Positions 1-6,399 of a DNA stretch of 6,461 nt are shown here, piece after piece; position 1 is the first letter of the stretch; each line of letters starts with the position of its first letter. The position numbers were made by a program, and so were the translations under genes. The notes below the pieces were generated by a model that was not told the origin of the DNA, searched no databases, and was given only the letters and a program-made list of their open reading frames with translations. The DNA is taken from positions 1 to 6,461 of the forward strand of contig CAJZFM010000124.1 of NCBI GenBank assembly GCA_915070235.1, read 5' to 3'. The stretch is from an uncultured Capnocytophaga sp. GTDB taxonomy: Bacteria; Bacteroidota; Bacteroidia; Flavobacteriales; Flavobacteriaceae.

Positions 1-40
1 ATAAAGTTTGTTTTTTTGTTTTTTAAGAAATATGATTATG

Positions 41-77
41 AAAAAAAGAGGTAACTCTAAATGGAGTTACCTCTTTT
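41..77 (-). terminator. Rho-independent terminator of the aquaporin gene
   Basis: A perfect 14-bp inverted repeat (44-57 pairs with 64-77; core GAGGTAACTC) encloses a 6-base loop at 58-63. Read on the minus strand, it is followed directly by a run of T (complement of the A run at 41-47), about 20 bases after the aquaporin stop codon. This is the classic intrinsic terminator layout. The plus-strand side is also T-rich (74-87), so the hairpin could work in both directions for a gene lying left of the window. Confidence 0.9.
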
Positions 78-98
78 CTTGTTGTTATAGGGATATTT

Positions 99-770
99 TT
101 AATTCTTAGTTTCAATCACCTTCCAAATACCTGCTGCACAGCAAGCACCAACAAAGGGGCCTACAATGAAAATCCAAAGATGTTGTAAAGCACTACCTCC
201 AGCAAAAAACGCAGGGGCTATGCTACGAGCTGGATTTACAGAGGTACCTGTATAACGAATACAAGCCAAATGGATCAGTACCAAACCTAAGCCTATAGCC
301 AAACCAGCAAATTTGTTAGTAGCTCCGTTTTCTTTGGCAGTTGCTCCTAATACAATGAGGACGAATACACAAGTGAAGATGATCTCAGCCAATAAGCCAC
401 CTAATACACTTACATTGGCATCTTGTAGGTCATTAGCTCCTGTACCTGTTAGCCCTGCATTAGAGGTCAAAACATACAAAAGTGCGGAACCTATGAACGC
501 TCCAATCACTTGGAAAATCATATAACCAGCTGCATCCTTTCCACTCATGCGACCAGAAAGAAATACACCTAAGGTAATGGCGGGATTGATATGGCATCCC
601 GAAACACCTCCGATGGTGTAAGCCATAGCAACCACTGATAAGCCAAAGGCTAATGCAGTACCTATTACTGTAGAAGGAACTTCATTGCTACATCCTAAGC
701 TTACTGCAACACCACAACCCATTAAGACAAGCACCATTGTGCCAAACATTTCTGCTAAATACTTTTTCAT
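99..770 (-). CDS. aqpZ: Aquaporin, AqpZ-like water channel (MIP family)
   Basis: Inner-membrane channel for passive water flow, 223 residues, close to the length of E. coli AqpZ (about 231). Both half-helix NPA motifs are present: HINPAITLG (N62-P63-A64) and TSVNPARS (N179-P180-A181). By analogy with E. coli AqpZ, the aromatic/arginine filter reads F42, H167, T176 and R182. Phe, His, Thr and Arg are the water-selective set, and a glycerol facilitator would have a wider filter and a longer chain. Six hydrophobic segments alternate with short loops, as in the family. The ATG start gives MKKYLAEMFG, a normal MIP N-terminus. The gene has its own -7 box upstream (802-809) and a strong terminator downstream, so it is probably transcribed alone, although readthrough from yebC is possible. 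The family is clear; the symbol is by similarity to AqpZ. Confidence 0.95.
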   Translation of the reverse strand: MKKYLAEMFGTMVLVLMGCGVAVSLGCSNEVPSTVIGTALAFGLSVVAMAYTIGGVSGCHINPAITLGVFLSGRMSGKDAAGYMIFQVIGAFIGSALLYVLTSNAGLTGTGANDLQDANVSVLGGLLAEIIFTCVFVLIVLGATAKENGATNKFAGLAIGLGLVLIHLACIRYTGTSVNPARSIAPAFFAGGSALQHLWIFIVGPFVGACCAAGIWKVIETKN

Positions 771-801
771 TTTAAAATAAAATATTTAATTTGTTTGGCG
801 G

Positions 802-809
802 CAAAGATA
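802..809 (-). promoter_or_regulatory. -7 promoter box for the aquaporin gene
   Basis: On the minus strand the sequence reads TATCTTTG, an exact match to the Bacteroidota -7 element TAnnTTTG, 31 bases upstream of the aquaporin ATG. No clear -33 TTG is seen at the right distance. Instead, that region is a long A/T tract (812-840) which could act as an UP-like or bent element. The assignment rests on the consensus only. Confidence 0.6.
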
Positions 810-822
810 AGGGAAAAAAATA

Positions 823-838
823 AAAAAAAATTTTTTTT
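823..838. other. A8T8 palindrome within an A/T tract, yebC-aquaporin gap
   Basis: Eight A followed by eight T form a perfect 16-base palindrome inside a nearly pure A/T stretch (813-840), between the yebC stop and the aquaporin -7 box. On the minus strand the palindrome runs into further T runs. It could therefore be a weak terminator for yebC, intrinsically bent DNA in the -33 region of the aquaporin promoter, or both. It has no G/C stem and no proper loop, so it is not called as a terminator. Confidence 0.4.
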
Positions 839-849
839 AAGAAAACTTT

Positions 850-1569
850 TTACTCTTCACTTTCTTTCATGGTGTGATACACATTCTGGACGTCGTCGTC
901 TTCTTCTATTTTTTCAAGGAGTTTCTCTACATCGGCTTGCTCCTCAGGGCTGAGTTCCTTGGTTACTTGTGGAATACGCTCAAAACCAGAGGATAGAATC
1001 TCTATATTGCGACTTTCCAATTCCTTCTGAATGGCTCCAAAACTCTCAAAAGGCGCATAGATAAGAATCCCATCTTCATCTACAAAGACTTCTTCAGCTC
1101 CGAAATCTATCATCTCCAATTCCAACTCCTCTGGGTCTATCCCCTCTGCATTGATACGGAAGTTACAAGTGTGGTCAAACATAAATTCTACCGAACCCGA
1201 AGTACCCAGCGTACCATTGCATTTGTTAAAATAGCTACGAATATTCGCTACGGTACGATTGTTATTATCCGTAGCAGTTTCTATCAAAATCGCAATTCCA
1301 TGGGGCGCATAGCCTTCAAAAAGGATTTCCTTGTAGTTAGCAGTGTCCTTCTCTGTAGCACGCTTGATAGCTCGTTCTACGTTTTCCTTAGGCATGTTGG
1401 CCGCCTTCGCATTCTGCATAATAGCACGCAGGCGGGCATTGGTCTCAGGGTGAGGGCCACCCTCCTTAACTGCCATTACGATATCCTTTCCTATACGGGT
1501 AAATGTTTTTGCCATTGCAGCCCAACGCTTGAATTTGCGGGCTTTTCTAAATTCAAATGCTCTTCCCAT
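850..1569 (-). CDS. yebC: YebC/TACO1 family translation factor
   Basis: Cytoplasmic protein of 239 residues in the YebC/TACO1 family. The family was long annotated as a transcriptional regulator and more recently has been linked to helping ribosomes through difficult (proline-rich) stretches. Hallmarks seen here are the basic N-terminus with RKARKFKRWAAMAKTFTRIG (7-26), then KEGGPHPETNARLR (35-48), AKAANMPKENVERAIKRAT (54-72), FEGYAPHGIAILIETATDNN (84-103) and GTLGTSGSVEFMF (119-131). An acidic C-terminus follows. It begins MGRAFEFRKARK, the form common in Bacteroidota, not MAGHSKW. The ATG at 1569 fits both the family start and a promoter box at 1602-1609. The gene is divergent from the RicT-like gene. 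Family assignment is secure; the exact cellular role follows from the family only. Confidence 0.95.
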   Translation of the reverse strand: MGRAFEFRKARKFKRWAAMAKTFTRIGKDIVMAVKEGGPHPETNARLRAIMQNAKAANMPKENVERAIKRATEKDTANYKEILFEGYAPHGIAILIETATDNNNRTVANIRSYFNKCNGTLGTSGSVEFMFDHTCNFRINAEGIDPEELELEMIDFGAEEVFVDEDGILIYAPFESFGAIQKELESRNIEILSSGFERIPQVTKELSPEEQADVEKLLEKIEEDDDVQNVYHTMKESEE

Positions 1570-1601
1570 TTGCTTCTAAATTGTTTTGTTAAAAATGTGT
1601 G

Positions 1602-1609
1602 CAAATATA
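1602..1609 (-). promoter_or_regulatory. -7 promoter box for yebC
   Basis: The minus strand reads TATATTTG, an exact TAnnTTTG match, with its 3' end 32 bases upstream of the yebC ATG. This is the same distance as at the aquaporin gene. No convincing -33 TTG lies at the expected spacing. It forms one half of a divergent promoter region (1570-1741) with the box at 1705-1712. Confidence 0.6.
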
Positions 1610-1704
1610 CAGCTTTTCCTTGAAAAATTTTATCTATGTGGCTAAAAAATATTCTTTAAAGTAAATAGGTGCATTTTTAACTTTTTATTCTTGACTTTTT
1701 TGCG

Positions 1705-1712
1705 TATTTTTG
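1705..1712 (+). promoter_or_regulatory. -7 promoter box for the ricT-gldH unit
   Basis: TATTTTTG matches TAnnTTTG and lies 29 bases before the ATG at 1742. A transcript starting shortly after this box would not contain the upstream in-frame TTG at 1691, so the box decides the start of the downstream gene in favour of 1742. The -33 region is only T-rich, with no clear TTG at normal spacing. Confidence 0.55.
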
Positions 1713-1741
1713 CCCTCTTAGAAAAGTATTACTTTCAACCA

Positions 1742-3139
1742 ATGATTTACAACGACGAACCTTCACATAATAAAATAGCGTATAACTACGGAAGTGTCAA
1801 GCTCTCCGTCTATGACTGGCTTTCTGATATTCCACTGCCTGCAGGCCAGCAGGCTTTTGACTGCGTGGAAGTACGCTTTAAGAACAGCCGCAAGGAGTTT
1901 TTCCGCAATGTACATAGGCTCCCTTTGCAAATAGGGGATATAGTGGCCACCGAAACTATCTCAGGGCACGACATAGGTACCGTTTCTCTTACAGGGGAGC
2001 TGGTACGTATCCAGATGAAAAAGAAAAAGGTAGATGATAAGTCTCCTACCTTGCCCAAAATCTACCGCAAGGCAACAGAGCGTGATATAGAGATATGGAA
2101 AGAACATAGGGCTAAGGAGGAGGCACTACAAAAGCGCTCACGTGAGCTGGCCATAGCCTTGGGCTTGGAGATGAAGATCTCCGATGTAGAGTATCAGGGC
2201 GATGGTTCCAAAGCTACCTTTTACTATACAGCAGAGGGGCGTGTGGATTTCCGCCAGCTGATTAAGGATATGGCCAAGGAGTTCTCCACGCGTATTGAGA
2301 TGCGCCAAATAGGTTACCGCCAAGAGGCAGCACGCCTTGGGGGCATTGGCTCCAGCGGGCGAGAGATTAGTTGTTCCACTTGGCTCACCGAGTTCCGCAG
2401 CGTAACGACGGCCGCAGCACGCTACCAACAGCTCTCACTCAACCCACAGAAATTGGCGGGGCAGTGCGGCAAACTTAAGTGTGACCTGAATTTTGAATTG
2501 GATTGTTACCTTGAGGCTTTGCGTGATTTTCCGCGTACCGATACCAAGCTACTGACCGAGAAGGGGATTGCTTCTTGTCAGAAAGTGGATATCTTCAAGC
2601 GCCTGATGTGGTTCACCTATGAGGGGGACTTTATCAATTGGCACAAACTCACCGTAGATCAAGTAAAGGAAATCTTGGAGCTCAATAAGCAAAAACAACC
2701 CGTACCAAGCCTTGAGGAATATATACAAGAAGAAGACACTCCTGCTAATGCCTTGCCTTTGGAAAATGCTCAAGAAGGGAGCCTTACCCGCTTTGATGAA
2801 AAGCCGAAAAAGCGTAAAAATAAGAAGAAACAGTCTTCTAAAAATACTGCCACGGCCGATAATGCTATAACTGAGGTTACAGAACAAACGCCTAACAGTG
2901 AAAAAACAGAACAAACACCTAAAGAAAAGGTAGCTCCTACCGCAAAAGAAAAGAAAGGAACACCTGAAGGACGAAAACCACGCCCTGAGAATAAAAAGCC
3001 AATTAACAATATACCACAAAAGGCTATAAATACCTCTCAAAAACAGGAAAAAACAGCACCACAGGTAACCAATCTTAAGAAAAGTACAAGGAAACCATTT
3101 AAGAAACCCAATAAAACAGCCCCTAAGTCCGATGAATAG
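1742..3139 (+). CDS. ricT: PSP1 domain protein, RicT-like
   Basis: PSP1-family protein of 465 residues, related to RicT (YaaT) of Bacillus subtilis. RicT works with RicA and RicF in an Fe-S-containing complex that affects RNA maturation and development; the role in Bacteroidota is unclear. The PSP1 region spans about residues 60-260, with RVDFRQLIKDMAKEF (167-181), RQIGYRQEAARLGGIGSSGR (188-207), CSTWLTEFRSV (211-221), LSLNPQKLAGQCGKLKCDLN (231-250) and ELDCYLEAL (252-260). Cysteines occur at 41, 211, 242, 247, 255 and 279. Several that are usual in RicT are replaced (GSSGR for G-x-CGR, ISC for LCC, KCD for a CC pair). Residues 345-465 form a lysine-, proline- and threonine-rich tail that looks disordered. 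An in-frame TTG at 1691 would add 17 residues but overlaps the promoter box, so ATG 1742 is preferred. The 3' end overlaps gldH by 8 bases. Confidence 0.85.
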   Translation: MIYNDEPSHNKIAYNYGSVKLSVYDWLSDIPLPAGQQAFDCVEVRFKNSRKEFFRNVHRLPLQIGDIVATETISGHDIGTVSLTGELVRIQMKKKKVDDKSPTLPKIYRKATERDIEIWKEHRAKEEALQKRSRELAIALGLEMKISDVEYQGDGSKATFYYTAEGRVDFRQLIKDMAKEFSTRIEMRQIGYRQEAARLGGIGSSGREISCSTWLTEFRSVTTAAARYQQLSLNPQKLAGQCGKLKCDLNFELDCYLEALRDFPRTDTKLLTEKGIASCQKVDIFKRLMWFTYEGDFINWHKLTVDQVKEILELNKQKQPVPSLEEYIQEEDTPANALPLENAQEGSLTRFDEKPKKRKNKKKQSSKNTATADNAITEVTEQTPNSEKTEQTPKEKVAPTAKEKKGTPEGRKPRPENKKPINNIPQKAINTSQKQEKTAPQVTNLKKSTRKPFKKPNKTAPKSDE

Positions 3140-3611
3140 AATATTTTTTTTCTCAATGGCTTTCCTTCTTTTGGTTAGCTGTGGAGAAAATATACAATAT
3201 AGTGAGTATGAGACCCTGCCTCAGGGTTGGTCAGCTGATAAGCCTATTGCTTTTCGCTATCAGGCGACTGATACACTGCAAAAGCATGACCTCTTTATCA
3301 TGTTGAGGAACAACAATGATTATCCTTATAGTAATATCTTTCTTATTACCAAAATGGAGTTTCCCAACAATCAGGTAGTAGTGGATACCTTGGAATATGA
3401 GATGGCCACCACCGAAGGGAAATGGTTAGGTGAAGGTGCCTCCATTAAGGATAGTAAGCTATGGTATAAGGAGGGGGTTATCTTCCCCACCAAGGGAACC
3501 TATACATTTTCCATAGAACAGGCCGATCGTAGTTTAGGAAAGGAAAAAGGTGTGGAGAATCTACAAGGCATCACCGAAGTAGGGTTCCAAATAGAGGGCA
3601 GTGGTCGGTAA
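3132..3611 (+). CDS. gldH: Gliding motility lipoprotein GldH
   Basis: Lipoprotein of 159 residues. The N-terminus MNRIFFFSMAFLLLVSC is a signal peptide ending in a lipobox, with C17 as the predicted lipidated residue. The body carries features I recognise from GldH: YPYSNIFLITKMEFPN (residues 45-60), DTLEYEMAT, GKWLGEGASIKDSKLWYKEG, then FP.KGTYTFSIEQADR and an ending close to GITEVGFQIE. GldH is one of the lipoproteins required for gliding in Flavobacterium johnsoniae, where it works with the other Gld lipoproteins linked to the motility and type IX secretion machinery. It overlaps the RicT-like gene by 8 bases in another frame, so the two are very likely co-transcribed and translationally coupled. 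A second TAA follows two bases after the stop (3612-3614 region), outside the frame. The assignment is from motif memory, without an alignment. Confidence 0.88.
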   Translation: MNRIFFFSMAFLLLVSCGENIQYSEYETLPQGWSADKPIAFRYQATDTLQKHDLFIMLRNNNDYPYSNIFLITKMEFPNNQVVVDTLEYEMATTEGKWLGEGASIKDSKLWYKEGVIFPTKGTYTFSIEQADRSLGKEKGVENLQGITEVGFQIEGSGR

Positions 3612-3779
3612 TAAGTCTCCAATAGTTAGTAGAGGCTGTGATGTTTCCTAAAAAATTAGCCTTTGCGGAGGAACTCCTTAAGCATGCTATATTTCCAAAG
3701 GAATTGTAGGAAAAAATGAAAAGAGAATCAACTCTGAATTAGTGTATTTGATAAGGAAAGGAGAATAGGATAAAGCAAG
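3612..3779. other. Gap after gldH with short interrupted coding-like sequence
   Basis: This stretch between gldH and the hairpin at 3780 has no convincing gene. A 22-codon plus-strand frame (3641-3709) reads MFPKKLAFAEELLKHAIF and ends at TAG, and an 8-codon frame follows at 3716-3742. The first resembles, very loosely, the N-terminus of some Bacteroidota transposase-associated proteins (a LLKxxxPKEL pattern), so an insertion-sequence remnant is possible. No terminal repeats were found to support this. Confidence 0.25.
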
Positions 3780-3820
3780 CTGCTAAACATTTGTAAATGC
3801 TTAGCAGTTCTTTTATTTTA
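3780..3820 (+). terminator. Hairpin terminator between convergent units
   Basis: CTGCTAA (3780-3786) pairs with TTAGCAG (3801-3807), and CATT (3788-3791) pairs with AATG (3796-3799). There is one A/C mismatch between the two stem parts and a TGTA loop. On the plus strand it is followed by a T-rich tail (3808-3819), so it should end the ricT-gldH transcript. It also lies 6 bases beyond the stop of the convergent minus-strand gene. Its minus-strand tail is less T-rich, so termination from that side would be weaker. Confidence 0.75.
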
Positions 3821-4816
3821 CGAATTCTCCTACCATTATTCTTCCTCCTCCATTTTCTTTCTCGGAATTTCGATATACGCCTCCTTTTAATACGATATAT
3901 CTGTCTTTATAATAAGCAACAGGACGGGAAGCTGCAAAAAAGTTATCTGCTTCATAAGAATACCAATGACTCCCTTTATCAAAAGAGTAGTTTAGTGCTA
4001 TATAAGGAGTAGAAGATTTATAATGGCATATAAAATCTTTATATTTATAATGCTCTATATCTTCTTCAGATTCAGTATATATTTCTCTTTCTTCTAAATT
4101 ATACAAGGTAGCTTTATCTTTTAAAAAATTAAATCTTACCAAGAATATATCCGTCATTTTTCACAGACAAAACATCGTAATTCTGAGACAATACTTTTAC
4201 ATCTTCCTTTTGGGTGAGAAGATTGTAAGTGTATAAGTTCTTGTTTTCCACATAATATAATGTATTATCTGAGTGTAATCGGTATTTTTTATGTTGCCAA
4301 TTTTCAGGTATATTATATATTTTATGTGTCTCTATATCTGTAAACTTAGAAATATCATAGGATATACATTCTAAGATTTTCCCATTAAAAGCTCCATAAG
4401 AGAAAATAGATCCATCATATTCTCCTATTTTTTCATAGTTTAAATTTGAATTGTTTAACAAATAGGCATTTCTTTGATTGTCTGTTTTTTCAGTTTCAAT
4501 TAAGCAATAGTCTTTAGATACTGAAATGAAATAAATATTCTCATTAACAAATTCTATTTTGTGATATGTTTTTCCTAAGTCTTTTGATATAAAAATAACA
4601 CCTGTCCGAGAAGGGGTGCCTATCCCTTTAAAACCTGATAAAATTAATGTGTTTTCATCTACAAAATAGAACTCTTCGAATTCTATATCATAAGAATTTA
4701 TACCAAATTCTTCATAGATATCTGTAATTGCAATCCATTTTATATCTTTCCTTATGGTGCTTGTACATTGACAAAATAGTATAAAAAGTAGTATATAAAT
4801 AATATTTCTTTTGCAT
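3813..4816 (-). pseudogene. Asp-box (BNR) lipoprotein gene broken by two frameshifts
   Basis: Three facts point to one gene read in pieces. The minus-strand frame ending at 4129 stays open upstream to 4815 but has no ATG. Dropping the C at 4813 joins it to ATG 4816-4814 and gives MKRNIIYILLFILFCQCTS, a typical lipoprotein signal peptide (Cys15 or Cys17). At the other end, VKNDGYILGKI meets TAA at 4131-4129. Dropping one T of 4131-4133 continues into NFLKDKATLYNLEE and the frame ending at 3813. The repaired length is 1002 bases, 333 residues. Two Asp-box motifs are visible: SKDLGKTY (residues 77-84, 4564-4587) and SFDKGSHW (277-284, 3963-3986), typical of BNR/sialidase-type beta-propellers. 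No catalytic residues of a sialidase were recognised. A good promoter is retained upstream (4870-4900). Either the gene is recently dead, or the two indels are sequencing errors, or expression depends on slippage. Confidence 0.72.
4129..4132 (-). other. Internal frameshift site (extra T before TAA)
   Basis: On the minus strand the codons run AAG ATT TAA. Removing one T gives AAG ATT AAT TTT TTA, which carries the protein without a break into the downstream frame, while the upstream frame would stop here. The two frames overlap only at 4129-4157, so the indel must lie in this interval; the short T run at 4131-4133 is the simplest place. A T6 run follows at 4123-4128. Confidence 0.65.
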
Positions 4817-4869
4817 CATTCTTTAAAGTTTTTAAATTCAAGTATTAAAAGTGTGTTCTTTAGTTGGAA

Positions 4870-4900
4870 CAAAATTAAAAAAATATTTCCATATATGCAA
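4870..4900 (-). promoter_or_regulatory. Bacteroidota-type promoter of the Asp-box lipoprotein gene
   Basis: On the minus strand TTG (4900-4898) is followed after 20 bases by TAATTTTG (4877-4870), matching both the -33 and the -7 (TAnnTTTG) elements. The -7 box ends 53 bases before the original ATG at 4816. This is the only one of the four promoters seen here with both elements at normal spacing. Confidence 0.6.
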
Positions 4901-5152
4901 GGAAAATTTTATATTCCCCTTGTTTTTATTTTGCTTTCTAAAAAATTACTTTTATTAGTTGAATCTGCTACTATAACTTGCTTATATCGAACTCATGTTA
5001 TTTAAAAAATATCAAAAATTGTCTCCATCTTTATATAGATATCTTTATATGTGGGATAAACTTCTTTTTTGGTCTGTTACTACCAATCTTTGCACTCCAT
5101 TGTCAAGTACTGTGGACATATTACTCAATATTCAGATGTTAGAAGAAGTCAA
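4901..5152 (-). other. Gene-free stretch with decayed coding-like fragments
   Basis: No intact gene is visible between the 411-residue lipoprotein and the promoter of the Asp-box gene. The minus strand holds three short frames with natural-looking codons, each broken by stops: STVLDNGVQRLVVTDQKR (within 5045-5119), TKKEVYPTYKDIYIKMETIF (within 5002-5076) and QVIVADSTNKSNFLESKIK (within 4909-4989). They could be remains of one gene cut by several indels. Plus-strand frames here (4811-5005, 4995-5201) look like chance openings. A near-exact direct repeat of ATCTTTATAT occurs at 5028-5037 and 5041-5050. No terminator hairpin was found after the stop at 5153. Confidence 0.35.
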
Positions 5153-6388
5153 TCATTCATCTTTCTGTTGTGCTCGCCATTCTTTTTCTGATAAAGGGTG
5201 ATAACCAGTACCACAAGAACCTTCATATTCACATTCTGTTACATAATACTCATCGTAATCTGCCTTATCCCACCACTCTTTGAATTTCGGAAGGTTAAAG
5301 TACTTATTTTTAATCAAAATATCAACTTGAGAATCGCTAAGAAAATAACGAAGTCTTCCCATCATTTGATGGGGGCTGTTATTTGTATACTTATACTGTT
5401 CTGCAAAGTAAACTATGTTTGCCAATATCTTTATTCGTTGTTCTTCTGTTAAGTCTTCTTCCTTGCTCTGTTCTTCATCGCCTAAATAATTGATATAACC
5501 TTTTATATCTTCTAAAATTTGATAGGCAGTTTTAACATTGTATAGCTTTTGTAAGACTTTAAAAGTGTTTGAATGCAATTTTATAGTACTGTCACAGTTC
5601 TTTACCCAAAATAAACTGCCATAATCTTCTGGACTATTTTTATCATAATGCGTTTTCTTTATAACCCACTCTAATAATTCAAAGTCTTGCGTATATCCAA
5701 ACCTCTTTACTAATTGCTCCATAAAAAAAGCATCATTCTTGATAAGCCAATCAAAGGAATCCTTGTCATCATTAAACAAATATTTGTTGCGAGCAACAAG
5801 TGTTTCTATGTTCTTCTTGCGTTGTTCTTTAAGATCTGAAATATCTCTCCATCTTGTTACATAAATATCCTCACCTTCTTTATCTTTTTTTGTTACAGAT
5901 ATTGTGTCTTCTATCTTAGAAATTTCAGGATATTTAGTTCTATAATCAATAAGTTCAGGTATTGCATATTGTCCTATCATCAATTTTTTATCAATAGAAA
6001 AATATAAATTAAACTTAAACCCTTCAGAATCATTATATAATATCTCATTAGAATTATAGCATTTATTATCTGTTTTTAGAAAATAGATGTTATCAAATAG
6101 CTTGATATTTCCAAAAACAGCTTTAACTTTACTATCAAAATCATCAATAAGATTATATCCATCCTTTTTTAAAATACTATCTAACAATTCTATAGAAATT
6201 TCTAAGTCCTCTTTATCATAAGGATAATATTGTATAGTAGTAACTTCATTAGATATAGAATTTGCTTTTAGCAGTTGTTTTTCTAAAACGCTCTCTTCTT
6301 TTGACTTTATTTTATTATTTACACAAGAGGTCATTTGTAATATAATCATATAGCCCAAACTAAAAATTAATAAAAGAAATTTTTTCAT
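5153..6388 (-). CDS. Hypothetical lipoprotein, 411 residues
   Basis: I do not recognise a family. The N-terminus MKKFLLLIFSLGYMIILQMTSC is a lipoprotein signal peptide, with C22 predicted to be lipidated. After it comes VNNKIKSKEESVLEK, a charged stretch with KEE at 30-32. In Capnocytophaga, acidic motifs near the lipidated Cys direct surface export, but this one sits somewhat far from the Cys. Residues 50-180 look mixed alpha/beta. Residues 190-375 look mostly helical, with loosely similar elements DSFDWLIKND (210-219), ELLEWVIKKT (237-246) and VDILIKNKYF (355-364), which may reflect a helical repeat. A stretch rich in Glu lies at 304-317. Near the end, C386 and C392 flank EYEGS and may form a disulfide. 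The ATG lies 11 bases after the stop of an upstream minus-strand gene, with no promoter between, so the two are likely co-transcribed. No function is assigned. Confidence 0.85.
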   Translation of the reverse strand: MKKFLLLIFSLGYMIILQMTSCVNNKIKSKEESVLEKQLLKANSISNEVTTIQYYPYDKEDLEISIELLDSILKKDGYNLIDDFDSKVKAVFGNIKLFDNIYFLKTDNKCYNSNEILYNDSEGFKFNLYFSIDKKLMIGQYAIPELIDYRTKYPEISKIEDTISVTKKDKEGEDIYVTRWRDISDLKEQRKKNIETLVARNKYLFNDDKDSFDWLIKNDAFFMEQLVKRFGYTQDFELLEWVIKKTHYDKNSPEDYGSLFWVKNCDSTIKLHSNTFKVLQKLYNVKTAYQILEDIKGYINYLGDEEQSKEEDLTEEQRIKILANIVYFAEQYKYTNNSPHQMMGRLRYFLSDSQVDILIKNKYFNLPKFKEWWDKADYDEYYVTECEYEGSCGTGYHPLSEKEWRAQQKDE

Positions 6389-6399
6389 TATAAATGTGT

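Noticed and set aside
313..525. Plus-strand 70-codon open frame inside the aquaporin gene
   Set aside because: It lies antisense within a clearly conserved gene and has no promoter or recognisable product.
1171..1623. Plus-strand 150-codon open frame across yebC
   Set aside because: It is antisense to yebC, whose protein matches its family over the full length. The frame composition looks like a shadow.
1691..1741. TTG start giving a 17-residue longer RicT-like protein
   Set aside because: The stretch contains the TATTTTTG promoter box and promoter-like T-rich sequence, and the ATG at 1742 is well placed.
2549..3040. Minus-strand hydrophobic open frame of 163 codons
   Set aside because: The Phe/Leu-rich product is the mirror of the lysine-rich tail of the RicT-like gene, not a membrane protein.
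4129..4461. Independent 110-residue gene starting at TTG 4461
   Set aside because: The frame stays open far upstream to 4815 with coding-like sequence, including an Asp-box, so the TTG is an internal Leu codon of the broken lipoprotein gene.
5028..5050. Two copies of ATCTTTATAT in tandem as a CRISPR or satellite repeat
   Set aside because: There are only two short copies in A+T-rich DNA, with no further units or spacers.
4811..5201. Two plus-strand open frames of 64 and 68 codons
   Set aside because: They have no recognisable product, and they run antisense to the promoter and the ends of minus-strand lipoprotein genes. The A+T-rich sequence leaves such frames by chance.
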